DNA from: Taeniopygia guttata
Lineage: Eukaryota; Chordata; Aves; Passeriformes; Estrildidae
DNA: 64,000 nt
Reading direction: 5' to 3'
Assembly (NCBI RefSeq): GCF_048771995.1
Contig: NC_133030.1
Coordinates: 62,383,501-62,447,500, forward strand
Shown here: piece after piece, positions 30,820 to 44,800 of the stretch
Position numbering within the stretch: the first letter of the stretch is position 1
Layout of the letters: each line of letters starts with the position of its first letter
Program-made: the position numbers and the translations under genes
The notes under the pieces: model-generated
The model's input: only the letters and a program-made list of their open reading frames with translations
Told to the model about the DNA's origin: nothing
Database searches by the model: none

Positions 30820-31639
30820 CAACTTCTAGGTGTTCTGGGTTCTTTTATTTTCTTGGAAAGACTTTTGGTGGAGGAGCTCGTGCTACAATCATTCTCTCCG
30901 TGGAAAATTTCTATAGTTTATTGCTGCAGATATAACAATCCCTATAAATAATGAACATCAAATGTGTAAATCTTGGGAAGAAAATTACTGAGGTTTTAGA
31001 AAGAGTCCTCTGGATTAGAAAATAAGTTTAGAACTAATTTTTACTACTGTTGAGTCAAGGTGAAGCATTTTTGTTCTAGCTGAGTTACAAAGGACTTGTT
31101 AAAGGGATGGTTTTTAACCAAAGGTCTATATTTTTATCTCAAATTTTTTCTTGCATTGTATTTTTCTAAAGGTTTGTGCTTCTTTTCTCAGTAGCCAAAG
31201 GACAGCCCCTGGGACTGTCCTGGCTGTGCTGATGGAAGGATGATGTAGCTGGGGAAGGGATGAGGCTTCTCTTATGCAGAATTAGTGACACAGAACAGGC
31301 CTTAGTTCTGGTTTTTTCCATGACACCTCATGGAAGTGCTGGTGGTGCATCAGAAGTTTTCTAGGCACTGTTTTCCAAGACTGGATTTGTTACTGTTGGT
31401 GCAGGTTGGGGAGAATCCTTGCAGGCTGTGCTGAATTCCCAGTCTGAAAATGGATGTGTGCTTCTCACTGCAGGGCTCCTGCACTTTAGCTGATAACTTA
31501 GTTTTCAGGATAATTACTTTTTTTTTTCTGACATAAAAACCCCAAACGTGGTGTCCAACAGGGCAGAGGGTAACTGGGAAACTGGAATGTATCCCATAGG
31601 GAGTGGGGTTCTGGTTAGTAATCGCTGGGAAGGGGAGTG

Positions 31640-31985
31640 GGATGGCAGATTCAGCTTCACCTGAGGGAGCTGGGGGTGCTCAGCCCAGAAAAGCCTTACA
31701 GCCACTTCCAGGGCCTAAAAAGGAGGGAGAGGGACTTTTGTATGGGCAGGACACAGGGAGTGGCTCCCACTGCCAGAGGGCAGGGATGGATGGGATATTG
31801 GGATGGAATTCCTGGCTGTGAAGGTGGGCAGGCCCTGGCACAGGTGCCCAGAGAAGCTGTGGCTGTCCCTGAATCCCTGGAAGTGTCCCAGGCCAGGTAG
31901 GAGCAGCCTGGGATAGTGGAAGGTGTTCCTGTTGGAATGAGATGAGTTTCAGGTCCCTTCCAACCCAAACCATTCTGGGATTTAC
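31640..31985 (+). mobile_element. Forward CR1 LINE 3' end in GNPNAT1 3' UTR
   Basis: gggagctgggggtgctcagcc, then aggagggagagggactttt, ctcccactgccagagggcag, gcccagagaagctgtggc, aggtcccttccaaccc in forward order. Confidence 0.92.
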
Positions 31986-32411
31986 TGAACACCTGGATCT
32001 CCAGAGGGCCAGGAGGGATTTCCACCTGTGGCACAGCAGACCAGGAGAGAAATTTCCCCCTTCCTCTCCCAAGGGATTGCTGCTTCTGGTGCTGCAAGAT
32101 TGGATCAATGATTTTAGCACTTCTGCCAGGGGTGAAAAGCAAAGAACATCCAAAGGCCTGCTGCCAGCAGTGGTGTTTTGTGTGGGGAGTGACAAATCCC
32201 ACAGCATGAATAGGGCATTGTACCCAGCCAGGGTTGTTTGTGGGCAGCCAGGCCTTCCACACTGTCCTGCTTTGTGCTCTGGAGAGCGACTCTACAGTGC
32301 TGGGGGCTCTGCTTGATCTTCCTGAGGGTTCTCCACTCCATCCAGTGTCTCCTTGGTGATGTCTGCTTTATTTATTGATTATTTTTTTAAAGAATATCTT
32401 TGTTTAAGCTG

Positions 32412-32417
32412 AATAAA
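32412..32417 (+). terminator. GNPNAT1: GNPNAT1 poly(A) signal AATAAA
   Basis: First canonical hexamer downstream of the stop, in an AT-rich stretch (ctttatttattgattattt before it). Confidence 0.5.
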
Positions 32418-33159
32418 TGATTGCCACCTGTATCTGGACTGTTTTTTATCGAGTGAAGATGTGCTTGTTGAGCAGCAGCACCTGCTGCAGTTCCCTGTTC
32501 CCCTTCCCTAGGCTGAAGAGAACACTTTGAGCGTAAGTTCCATGTGGATTTCTCTCCCAAGAGAAAGCAGATGTGCTCCTCTGACAGCATCTGCATGGCT
32601 CAAGCCCTGACTCTCATTCTGTAAAGCAGCTTCTGCTTTCTGCTGGCCCAAGCAACTGAGGTGGATTTTCTTGCCTTTCACAGTTTTAACTAATTCAGAA
32701 TTTCCATGACTGAAAGTGGATTATTTGAATTCCACGGTATCTACACCATCTAAAGAGCCCCAGGCCCTCCCTAAGAGTTAAGGAGAAGATCAGAGTGAGG
32801 AGCAGGTGCAGCGGCCCCGCTCAGACCATTGTCAGACAGATGAATGGGGTTGAAAGCTGCGGTTTGTGGCTGCAGCACAATGGCCCTGCCGGCACAGCCC
32901 CCTCGGGGCGGCTGAAGAGCTCTTTGTTCATCCCAGAGGTGACATTCCCACCCCTCTGCACAAACAGCAGCTGCAGAGCTGCCAGTGCCCAGCCTGGGGA
33001 CCTGGAGGTGCCACTGGGCCACCACAGGGACAGGGACAATGCCACAAGTGCCAGCTCTGCATGGCCCCGGGGCAGGGAACCGCAGGAACTGCAGCAGCCC
33101 TGAAATTTATCCACAGTGCAAAGGGCTGAAGGGGGAAGAGTAAGGGCACCTGTGCATTT

Positions 33160-33580
33160 ATTATCTATACATAAAAATAGATCTAAAATAGACATAAGTA
33201 TGTATAGCATATAAAATCTATATATGGGTATGTATTTTATGTATATATAAAACCTATATGTTACTTATATGTTACTTATAAAACCTATATGTTACTTATA
33301 AAACTTATATGTTATTATATTTATAATGTATACATATTTATATATATATATACACATACACATATATAGAGACACTATATATGTATAAAATCAACCATGA
33401 CCTCCTTCAGGCAAATACCAAACCACAAATGTCTTTTCCCTGTACTACAAAGGCATCTGGGTACCTCTGTTTCAGACTCATATAATTATATATAGCTATA
33501 TAAATCTCTTTATTTATATAAATATATATAACCATACAAATAATATATATATAAAAATTACAGTATTTGGACATATAGTT
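33160..33580. repeat. AT-rich microsatellite tract (TATATA-type)
   Basis: Two blocks (about 33160-33385 and 33478-33565) of tatata, atgtat and aaaacctatatgttactt repeats, separated by about 90 bases of ordinary sequence. It lies where two genes converge. Confidence 0.9.
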
Positions 33581-33591
33581 GGTTAACACGG

Positions 33592-33725
33592 GAGAATCCC
33601 AGACTGGTTTGTGCTGGAAGGGACCTCAAAGCTCATCTCATTCCACTCCGTGCCATGGACAGGGCCACTTCCACTATCCCAGTTTGCTCCAAGCCTTGTC
33701 CAACCTTGCCTGGAACACTTATACT
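33592..33725 (-). mobile_element. CR1 LINE 3' end
   Basis: gagaatcccagactggtttg, gctggaagggacctcaaagc, ccatggacagggccacttcc, gtccaaccttgcctggaac in reverse CR1 order. Confidence 0.88.
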
Positions 33726-34659
33726 TATTTTTTTTGTCAGAACCAGCCCTAACAGCACTTCCAGCTTCTTCAGAGGTTGAATGTTACCTTCTCCCTGCGA
33801 TTTAATTTTTTTGGCTGAGACCTTTCCCACCCTGAGGAAGAGATCTCCAGCTCCTTCATCTGCTTCCCCTAAGCTGGAAAAGGCAATTTCAGCACCTTAA
33901 TGAAGAGCTGTGGATTCCCAAAGATTTGAGTGTTGCAGATTTGTGTTTAAACCTGGAAATAAAAACAATTCAATCCACTTCTCTTTCCCGTCCACAGTGA
34001 GGGACCTTGCATCAAATTCCTGCCTTTAGTTCAACCCCCAAAACCAAATATTGAAACAAACCCCTCCTGGCAGTGAAACTACAGCAGACAGACATGGGAA
34101 GCTTTAAATAGACAGCTTAGTAATAGATCTGAGGAAAATTAAATCTCAGAATCCCCTAGGATCTGACAGGCAGACAGACCAGAATGACTGTAAAAGGCAC
34201 CAGAGGAGGGGGTAATGCCGGGAAAAAAACTGGATTGATGAAAAATCCTTAGTCATGGAGCTTGTCAGCAGGAGGGGAGTGTTCCCAGGACCCCAGAGAG
34301 AACAGACAGACATGGACGAGCCTGGAGATGAATCAGTGCCTTCCATCTGTGCTCCATCCCTCCCCTTCCCCAGGGACCTGAACTGGAGAGGGATTTGATG
34401 CCTCCCAGCCCAGCCCCAGCAGCAGCTGCTGCCTGGCAGTGTCTGTGGGACACTGCTGCCATGTGGGAGCCTCATGCTCCAAAGGCTGGGAATGCTTTTC
34501 CCAAGAGCCCCAGAGCATTCCTTTATGGAGGGTTAAGTTCAGAGCAGGAATAAACACTCTGCAACTGCAAACCAGCACTGGACACTGACACAGCGCAGTT
34601 CTCCAGGACAGAAATCACTTCTTTCTGGTTGAAAAGTTCCTAACTAAAGCATCACGTTG

Positions 34660-34665
34660 TTTATT
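34660..34665 (-). terminator. STYX: STYX candidate poly(A) signal
   Basis: First canonical AATAAA on the minus strand after the STYX stop, about 1.1 kb downstream. Nothing closer was found in 34666-35747. Confidence 0.45.
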
Positions 34666-35747
34666 GCAGATTTTTTTTTCTCCCTGAAGGAATTACGCTG
34701 CTCCATCCCTGCAGTAGGTGGCAGAGGGTATCAGCAGGAACAGGAATGTGCTGCTGGATGCTCTGATCCCCAAATCCTGAGCCCATTTTTTCCCTGTTAA
34801 AACACAGTCTGCGAACCAAGCTCAGACTTCCCAAACACACACTTTTCTAATAGCCTTACTCAGTCACCACAGTGCTCCCAAATCATTCCAGCCCTCGCTT
34901 TTAGGCAACAAACATTGGAAAATAAAGCAGATGCAGAACCAGGACTGTGCTTGCACAACCTCTGTGCTGCTGAGGCAGGAGAGTTACAGCTGCACAGTCC
35001 CCAGTCTGAAAACCTCAAAGCACCAAGAAGTGTTTTCTTAGCTGAGTCTGAGGTTTTACCAGAGCTGAGGTGAATCCTTTAAGTCTTGATCCCATTATGG
35101 GCAGTGCCCTGGGCCTCAGTTGTCAAAGGCAAATCCAATTTTTACTTCAAATGATGCCACTACTGCCTTGCCACAGCAACTACTCCTTGAAAATCAGTTT
35201 GAGGATGTTCTGGATAGTTCAGCTTGAATTAACCTCTATGTTTATGTTCCTAAAGCACATTTCTGCCATAATACATACTGAGAACAAGGTGAATTTTAGC
35301 AAACTTTTTCTTTACTAAAGTCTCTTGTTATAAATTACACAAATAACTTTATAAACAAATGCCCCCCCGCTTGCATTTTGTTTAAAGTAATAACTTTATA
35401 TCATACAAATAAAGAAATTTCAAGTATGAAAAGTGCATTATTGCAATAATACCTCTTTGCAAGTCCAAAAATCTTGGTTTAGAATAAACTGTAAAGTGTA
35501 AAAAAGGAGTAAAACAATCAGTGCCATCTATTCATTCAAGAAGTCCAACATCTTAAAAATGATGCTTAGTGTGTTGCAGAGGCAGATTTACATCTGAAAG
35601 CAACATGTAATTTGAAAAGAAGCTATGTGTGTTCATTGTTTTGCATTAATTCTCGTTTTGTTTTTTGTGTGTGGTTTTTTTTTTCCCTAGTTTTCTTCAC
35701 CTTTCTTGGCAGGAATTCTCACTACAACCAGTGCTTGTCCTCAGCCA
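34666..35747 (-). other. STYX: Probable STYX 3' untranslated region
   Basis: AT-rich single-copy-looking sequence from the stop to the first poly(A) signal. A short C run is at 35363-35369. Confidence 0.5.
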
Positions 35748-35821
35748 TCAGCCATTCTGTGCTGCTGCCACCTGCATGGTGCCAAGATCTTCATCCTCCT
35801 CGTGCATCCTCTTCAAACTCC
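35748..35821 (-). CDS. STYX: STYX exon 11, residues 200-223 and stop
   Basis: GSLKRMHEEDEDLGTMQVA to AAQNG and TGA (35748-35750). Acceptor tcctgcag. Confidence 0.95.
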
Positions 35822-38800
35822 CTGCAGGAGGCAAGAGGGAACTTCAGCCACGGCAAACCAGGACATTTAAACACTTCACACTGAGGTTTAAACTCAGCTT
35901 GCACACCTAAAGCCCTTCCCAAGAGTTTGGGATCTGCTGCTAAAGGTTTGTTTAAAAATCCCCTCACACCCCCACCCAGCAGGAGAAGCTTCTCACCTGT
36001 GCTGCCAGGTGGGACTGAGAGGGATCTCTCCAGCTGCAGAGGTGACATCATCTGGATGGTTAATTTTGCTAGATAGATGGCTTCATATTCCTGGAAAGGT
36101 CCAAAAATGTTGATTGGAATTACTTTGGCATAAAGCTTTTTAAGGATGAGCAGGACCAATTCAGGGAGCATCTCATATTCAGGCACAGATTTGAGAGAAG
36201 GAGAATTCTTTGTTGCTTTGACATGAATGCAAAAACCATCAGGAAGTCAGAGGGAACGAAAAATTCCAGAATGACTAAAGAAATGGCTTTAATGATCAAA
36301 TAACATTTCCTTTGCAGCTCCTTCAGCACCAACCAAGACATTTCAGAGCCTCTTAATCACTGCACAAAACAGGATTTTTATTTATTTTCCTGGATTTGCT
36401 TTGTCCAAAGCTTAACTCTGAGGAACTGAGGGTGCCCACTCATCTTCCTCCCAAGCCTTCCTCCAGCTCCTGACATTTCCTTGAAGCATATTTGTATAAA
36501 TATCTGTTTGGCAGGAAGATGATTCATTAAATGGCTTTTCAGTTATGATCAAGAATTAAAAGAAAAGTCACCTGAAGTTGATGGACAAATCCAGCATTAG
36601 GATTAATACAGAATCTTCTTTCTTGGACATAAGTAAATGCATCCCTTAAAAAGAGAAAAAAGCCACTTCAGTGAAAAATATATAGAAATCTCTGTGGTTT
36701 GAGTCTTCCTTCAGATTATCAGTTTTTCAGCACTACAGAACCTCTAAACTCTCCCCAGAACTGGTTTTTACAACTGAAATTGCTTGGCCAAAGCAGGAAG
36801 CAGCAGCTGCACAATTCTGTTTGCCCACCCCAGTGCTCAGCTCACTTTCCTGTCCAACACAGGCTCAGAACAGCCCCTGGGGCTCTCCCAAGGTTTTATC
36901 CATGGATGGAGGCTGGTGCCCTCATTCCCTGAGCAGCAGGTGCCTGATTCTTATTTTTAAAAGGGTGTAAACACAAGAAAAAGGAATAATCAGCTCCTGG
37001 TAAAGCCTTGGGTAAAGCACTGAGACTGAGTGAAAACACAACAGTTTCTGCTCCCTCCAAAATCATCATTCACTCACACCACCTGAATTAAAACCTGAAT
37101 AGCTCTTCTTACCTGTACTTCACCCCAAATGTTTCCATTATGTATGCAATAACTAAGGCAGCACTGGAAAAAAAAAAAACCAAACTAAAAATTAGTAAAA
37201 TATCTTTCCATTGTTTAAATATTAATATCAGGATAGTTCATTTCCTACCTTCTAGAAATCCCTGCATTCCCATGGACAAGAACTTTTCCTGAGAAGGAAA
37301 AAAAAAAAAAAATTAACCATATTTGTATAAACTGAATAAAATTCTTTGAAATGTGATTTTTTCCTGCTCCTGGGAGGATTCTGAGTGACAGAATGGCCAC
37401 AATGCAGATTTCAGGTCCTACATTTAAGGGGGGACAAGAAAACTTCATGCACAGAACTCAGCTGAGTTCCAAGTGAAAAAACCCCAAACCCCAGAGGTTG
37501 ATTTTCCAGTCAGAGGCAAAAGGAAAGAACACTTTGCTCTGAATTTGTCTAACAGAGTTCAAATCCAGCATAATAAACCCCCCAAATTTAAGAAAAGCTC
37601 TTATTTAAGAGCCTCTAATCCATACCCCTAAGTTAGTTTTAAAACTTTAACAACACCTTAATAAATGAGGGGCAAGTGAATATAGTTTTACCTCCACTTT
37701 GTAAACTTCCATCAATAAATTCTTTAGTCTGAAAAGAAAAAAAAAATACAAGACTCAAACTTTCAGATTATTTTATGTGCAAGTAGTATTAACACCTAAA
37801 TTTGGTATATTTTTATATCAGTGACAATTGTGCAGACTTAAACCCCACTTCAACTGGACATTTGTATTTCTTTTGTATTTTAAACTATTCCTAAAATTGT
37901 CACTGCAAAACCAGTGAAGGCAATTCTGGGTTTATTGGTGGAAAAGGGAACAAAATCCTTTTGTTCAGCTGCAAACTGAACTCAAAGATACAAACCCACA
38001 GCTCCAAACCAGGGTGTATGTTCCAATAATGGGCATTGTTTAATTTACAAGTTACTTTTTAATTCCTCTGCAGCAAACATGTTTTAAGACACTGTAAAAC
38101 TTAGTTATTATTTTGAATTTGAAACAAGAAATGTAACTATTCTTGGGTTCAAAGAAATGTTTCCCCCAGGTCAAGGGCCTCAGAATTCCCCCAAATCTCT
38201 GTTTGGAGCCACTCTTTTTAATTTTTTTTTTTAATACCATAACAAGAAGCAGCTCCTACAACTCCACCTGTTTCCATACTTGTAAAAAAGAATTAATTAC
38301 ACTTATTAAAGTGTCAATAATAAAGTCAGGAGCTGGCAGCACTTCCAGGTGCCTCAGGCTGAGTATCCCAAATGTGAAACTGCTATTTGTTAGCTCAGAA
38401 AACTCCTGGGGATTTCCCTTCCCAATCCATCTACTCACCATAGGGAAAAACCGGATTATATTCTCCACTGGATTATCTGCAATATCCAAGACTAAATACC
38501 TGCAATGAAAATTTCCTGTGAGTACACAGCACCATGGAGTTGCTGCTCCTGGGAGCTGCTACAACCCCTCCACTGCAGGAGGAACCCAGCACAACCCCCT
38601 GCCTTGAATTCCTGCTCGAAATTCCAGAAATTCAATCAAGAACCTTGTGAGGAAAGGAGTGGGGAATCTCCTCCAACACCCCCTGACAGATTTCCCCTCT
38701 CAGAAATCACTGAAAACATTTGCTGCAAACTATGGATAATTCTAATTTGTAGGCTCGTTCAGGATGAATAAAATTCGTGGTTTGGATTTAAAGTTTTTCT

Positions 38801-41800
38801 GCACCTCAGCGCATTTTTCAAATAATTCTGACAATATTGAAATATTTAAAAAGAAATATTTGGAAAGAAAATATTTGGAAAGAAAACACACACACACAAA
38901 GGAATCTTGATCATTTCTCACCTAAATAACTGCTGGAAGTTTGGTTTAATAAAATTTGCTTCAATGTTTTGTCGTATGCATATTACATGGGTTATTCCAT
39001 GTTTCTGAAGTATAGGTAGCTGTGGAGAAAGAAAAAAAAAAGTATTTTTAAAGTTACAGATTCATCTATTAGACAGTAATAGAAAAAGAAATAATAATAA
39101 TTATTAATAATAATATAAAGAAAATATGTAATAAATAGACTAGTTATATATATTATTTATAGATATATTACTATATTATACATATTATTATAGTATATTA
39201 TATATAGGAATAGTAATAAAAAAAAGCTGTACTTAGATGCCAAATAGGGTTATATCAAGGAAAATCTGAGCTGGTTTTCTAGAATTCACAGTGTAAAAAT
39301 GTTGTTTTTCCCAGAAAACAAACAAACAAACAAACAAAAGACAAAATAGGAAGGCATTCAATTAACTTGTTTGTCTCTCCCCACCTTTCACTTTGCCTGA
39401 AATTTCAAGTCTCTACATGAGGGAGGAATTTGCAGCCAGCCTTGGATTCTTGCTGGAATCAGACCATGAAAATAAGATCATTTAAACCATGAGGCAAATT
39501 TGTAGAGCCAAGCTGTGCCTGAGCAGTGCTTGATTTTATTGTAATTTAATTTTCCTTGTTTTAATGTCTGTGTGTGAGTTCCCAGTTCTGACTGGTCTTG
39601 CAACACTTCAGCAAAGGAAATAGGAATTGGTGAAGTGTCTCAAATAGTTTAAATTCTGTAAAAAAAAAATTCTATTTAAGACTCAATTTTAATACAAATA
39701 GCTCAGACCATCCCACAAATGCACCACATATTCCTTCCACTTTGGCATTTTTCATGTTCCAGTTCAGAACTGCAACCAAATTTACACCTCTATAGATACA
39801 CTTGAGCAAATCTCCACAGTAACAAATCAAATCACCACAGCAAAGAGAGAATATTCTGAAAAATCATACCTTGCTTTTCATAGCTGAAGAATATGGGCCT
39901 AAAAATAACCCAGGTAAGATTTCCTAGGAGGCAGGAGAACAACAGACACTTAATACCAACTCCAAATGATTTCAAATAATACATTTCACCTCAGAACATG
40001 GACACAAATAATTTACATATTCCTGAAATGTGTAATCAATGTCATTTATAGCAGGACAAGGAAAAAAAATTGGTTTGGCAGGATAAAAGAAACATGATCT
40101 TGGTGCTGGAGATCTTGTTTTGGACCAGGAACAAAGCCCTTGATTTGGACTAAGCTCCAGGTTGATTCTGCATCTCACCCAACCCCAGATCAAGGGAAGG
40201 GAACTCTTAACTTGGTTTATTACCCTGTCTTGTAATTAATTCCAAATTGCTCTCATGGAAATTCCTCAAGCTTTGGCCTAGCAGTGGGAAAATGTCAGTT
40301 TTAATCCATTTATCTCCCCACCAATGAAGATATGCAGGTGTGTAGATTTTATCTTGTGCAATATTTTGCCTGACACCATGGCAGGAAAATTTTAATTGTC
40401 CATCCCACTGGACGACACTTCTAAGTCTAAGATAGAAGGCAAACCTCTGATACATTATTTGTAATCATCTAAAAACATTCAGAAAGACAAAAATGCAATA
40501 TGTGGGGGATTTCTGTTTTAGTACCTGCACAACAGAGATGCAAACACACCTGTATTCCAAGCTGGAAAATCCTCACCTTAATTAACTAATTAGTTCTGTC
40601 TCCCATGGTGCTGCCTGACACTTTACAGGTAAAGACTGATTTTGATACCAGCTCTTTTTTCTCCTCATTAAATGCTCCATGGGTTTTGCCTCAAACAGTA
40701 AATAAAAGTGTCCTACCTGCATCTCTCTCCTCATGGGATAGGTCCAATCCTTAAAAAAAAAAAAAAAAATTATATATACAATAGAGAAAAACATCCAGGC
40801 AGAGATGTGGACATGCATTTTATAGAAAATAATCACAAGTTCTGTACAAGCTCCTGCTACCTTTCCACAGGGATGCCAGCACCACCCAAGTGCAAGGAAC
40901 ACTATTTGGAAAGTTAATGTGAAGAAACCTCAAGTATTCTACAAAAAAATCCTTAAGGCTGGAAAGGATCCTCATCAGCTGTACATCCACACCTCAGCGT
41001 TCTGCTGAGAAATTTCCCTGTGAAGGGAGGAAGGGAAAAAAGAGAAAGGAAAAAAAGCTTTAGCACATTCTGTACTGGTCAGAGAAGCAAAGGAATTCCT
41101 GCAGCCGCTGAAATAACAGAAGATAACAAGCAGAGAAGGTAACTCCCTCAAAATCCACACTGCCTCACCTAATCCACTCTGACTGAATATTCAGGATTCA
41201 GCTCGAACAATTCCAGAAATTTGTGCTCTCCCTGACCACAGCAAGGCATCAGTGAGTCTCCACCCTTGGTGAGGCTCCTCACCCAGTAAATAAAACATTC
41301 CTGCCCATGATCCTGCTGGTCATTTCCAGCCCAACACCCCCTTCCCCAGAGCCCCAGCACTGGGAGGGCTCAGCTGCCATTCCCAGCTGAGCAGAGCAAA
41401 CACCAGGATCACCATCTCCATCCTCTGCTCCACTCCCAGCTCTGCCAAAGCTGAACAGAAAATGCTCAGGCAGAGACTATTCCTGTCTTTCCTTCCCTAC
41501 AACTCCCACTGGCCTCTATTAACAGGCTCTTACTCATTCCTTGACCCTCACACATGAAGGAGTTGGAGCTGAGATCCCAGTTACCATCTGGAGGTTATGG
41601 GGAAAAAGAAAAAAAGGGAATAGTCAAATATATCCAATAGACTGCATATATTTATTTACATAACTCTGTTGTTTGATTCACACACACACCAGCAGCTAAG
41701 AAAAAAACTTCCCCTATGTTCTGATGGCCCCAGAAGTATGGGGAAGTTAAACACCAAATATTGCAGCTGGGAAGGGAGGTCTGGATTACAGCAGGGAGGA

Positions 41801-44800
41801 TCCCTTAAATTGCAGCACTGTTCACCTGAGCACCTACACTTGTCCCAGTGGTATTAATTTCACATGAAACCTCTTTTTACCAACACAATAAAAATCCTGT
41901 GCTTCCCTCAGACACCCCCACAGTGCACAGGGAGGATTTTCCAGCTCTTGGAAGTGGAATTAAGAAGGATTTTAGTATCAGTAAAGTTATTCTGGAAAAG
42001 AAAGCAAATAAACATTAAGCCACTCCAGACAATCCTTTGGATAGCACCTAAAGTGGCAGCACAAACAGGGAAATAAAATGCACTGAAATGGGCTTTGCTG
42101 AAGACACACCAGTAGCTAAATTACTTCTGCATGTTCCAGCTGGAATAATAAACTCCTGGAAGTAGAAAGGAGAAATGTTGTGACAAAAGGATGATATTTA
42201 CAGAATAAAAGATAAAGGATACAAAGTTCTTTGTAAAGGATACAAAGAACTGTATCCTTTGAAGGGTGACCTGAGAGGGTTCAGCACAACCCTGCTGGCT
42301 TGCTCTGTACACAAAAGCATCATTCACCCCTCAAAAGGCCAGAAAAACCCAGGTTTGTCCAAGTTTAAAACCAAGCCTAAGAACAATAAACTCTGAAAAG
42401 CTTAAGCTGTGCTCCAGGAATATACAAGCACTTCAGTAGGTTTATTACTCTGTTTGTAGAATTTAGAAATCTTAATCTGGAGTACAACAAAAACACAAAT
42501 TCATCACCACTTTGGCTTAACAACACATTACAAATATTCCTTTCAAAAGCATCAGAAGCAGGAAATTTTTAGCTTCAAAAGCTGTAAACTGTGCAAAATA
42601 AATAGGCAAGAGTTGAGCAATGCAAGTCCAAAGGGAACCAAATCCCAAGAGACAGCACAGATGTTCTGAACAAGGAAAAAAAAAAATCACTACAGGCCCC
42701 AGACATTGGTCTCCAGTGCCCTCCAAGAAGCAAAAAAGATATAGTTTCCTATGGGATTTAGTCTGCAAAATAACTCTCTGAAAGACAGTGTTTAAGGAAA
42801 ACATTCAATCTGAGACAAGTACACAAACTACTGAAAGAATGATTTTGGTGACTGCTGACAGCCCTTCAAGGCTTTCAAAACCAACAATGCCAGATTATTC
42901 AAATGTTATGCAAAGTTATGTAAAAAACCCAATCTATTAATGGAGACTGAAGCCAAGCACAGGTTCCATTTTAAGGAATTCATTCATCAGCCAGGTTTTC
43001 CACACCGCCTGCAGCACCAAGCAGACAAAAAACAACTGAAAGCTTCTCTTTTGATCGGATCAAATGCAAGAATTTTGCTAAGAAAACAAAGGGTGATGCC
43101 AGAGGTGGAGGGAAGAACAGCATTCCTTGCTGCCAAGGATTTGGGAGGTTCTCCAGAACAAGTGACAACTCACTGGAAGTCTCAGTCATCAATACTTGCA
43201 AAACACCACAGAGATGGAAAAAAGAGATGGAAAAAAATAATCATTAGAACTCCAAAGTTTTAAAGATGAGCCACTCCCCTCAAACATGCAGGAGAAGGGG
43301 GAATAAAGCACATTCCAAAGCCCTCCCTTCCCCATCCACAGCCAATCTCCAGCTGAAATAAATGGAAGCTATGGATTAATGGATAAGACTTGTCCACACT
43401 ACAAAGAGCTTCTTGGTATCCAATACCCAAACTACATCATGAGCAGCTCTGTCAAAAGTTGGGGTTATTTTATCCGTATTTTGCCACAGCTACACCTGCT
43501 CTTCCTTAAAGCATCTTAATGGCAAAAAGTGATGTGAAGTTTTTTTTTTTTGCAAGAGTGACCTTGGCTAGGATTTAATCTAAAGAATTTCTATTATGAT
43601 TTTTAAAATGGGTTTACCAGCCCTGCCATCGAGACTCTGTACCAAAGCAGAGAGAGTGGTTTTTAAACACCAGAGACAACCTGCATCTGCCTCTCTAGAA
43701 GGGATGCAGTGAAATGGGTGTATGTGACACAGCTCAACTGGTCCCTCACTGCCAGCTGAAGGCTGCAGGCCCATCTGATTTTCACACATAAAAGGTACAG
43801 CCCCAGTCTTTGTCAAAGCTCAGCTCTGGCTGAAAAGCAAGCCCAGTTAGGATGGTTCAACTCCTGCTGCCTTGTAATTAGCAGAGCCTGCAAACCACAG
43901 GCTGGCCCAGGTGAAGGGAGAAGCTCTTGGAGATGCTGCAAAAACCACCAGGAAGAGAAATCCCGTCAGTAGTTACACCTCAGGAGGTCTCTTCTGGATT
44001 TTCACTGCTGCTTTTCACCTGCTCAGCATCACCCACCCCCTGCAATGATTCCCACTGCTTCCCAGACCTTAAATCCTTTGGAAAAGCTGCACAGCTCCCA
44101 GTAAAACCTCCCTGACCACTCCAGGCGTCCAATTTTTTCCCAACTCACAGAAAATTTTTTTGTTGTTGATTTATAGCATCACTTCCCTCTCCACACAGAT
44201 TTCTCTTCCCATCACAATCCATCCCAGCAGGACTCCTGCATGACGGATTGTGCACCTCAAAAGCTGTGAGAATCCTCTTGCCTGAAGCTGTTTCCCTGTA
44301 ACACTCCAAGCCTCTCCTCCAAACCTGCTACAAGGTTCTCCCCCGAGTCGTGAAGTTGTAGCAGCAGAAACTGTTACAGCAGCACAGCCAGGGGCTCTGA
44401 CCTGCTGCAGCTTCTGCCTCTGCCTGTAAAACTGCTCAGGAAATTCAGATTACAGCCTGTGTTCTATCAGAGGGCAGGATTGCATCAACTGCCAGCAGCA
44501 GCATCATCCCCCTGCCCAGGCTCAGCTTGGACTGGGGCTGGCTCCTGATCCCACCACCTCGACACAAAGGCGTTAATTCCCTTGAATTAAAGGGAATTTA
44601 AAGGCAGTTTGAAGTGTCATTCACACGGTGAAATGAGATCACACCTTGCGTTTGAAAGCACTTTACATGTTATTTTACCTAGCCCATCGAAGTGAAGGAG
44701 AGGGATGTTAGCATCAAAGAACAAAAATCTAAATCAGTATTTGCAAAATGGAACGACTGCAGAAGAAATCTTCAAATTATAAAGAAGTAGCAGAACACAA

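Larger units (their letters stand above)
30820..32435 (+). other. GNPNAT1: GNPNAT1 3' untranslated region (end estimated)
   Basis: The first canonical AATAAA after the stop is at 32412-32417. A forward CR1 copy lies inside at 31640-31985, so the mature message may carry CR1 sequence. Confidence 0.55.
32436..34640. other. Spacer between the convergent GNPNAT1 and STYX genes
   Basis: Contains the AT-rich tract at 33160-33580 and a CR1 fragment at 33592-33725. No gene or structured RNA was recognised. STYX transcripts could extend into it. Confidence 0.6.
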
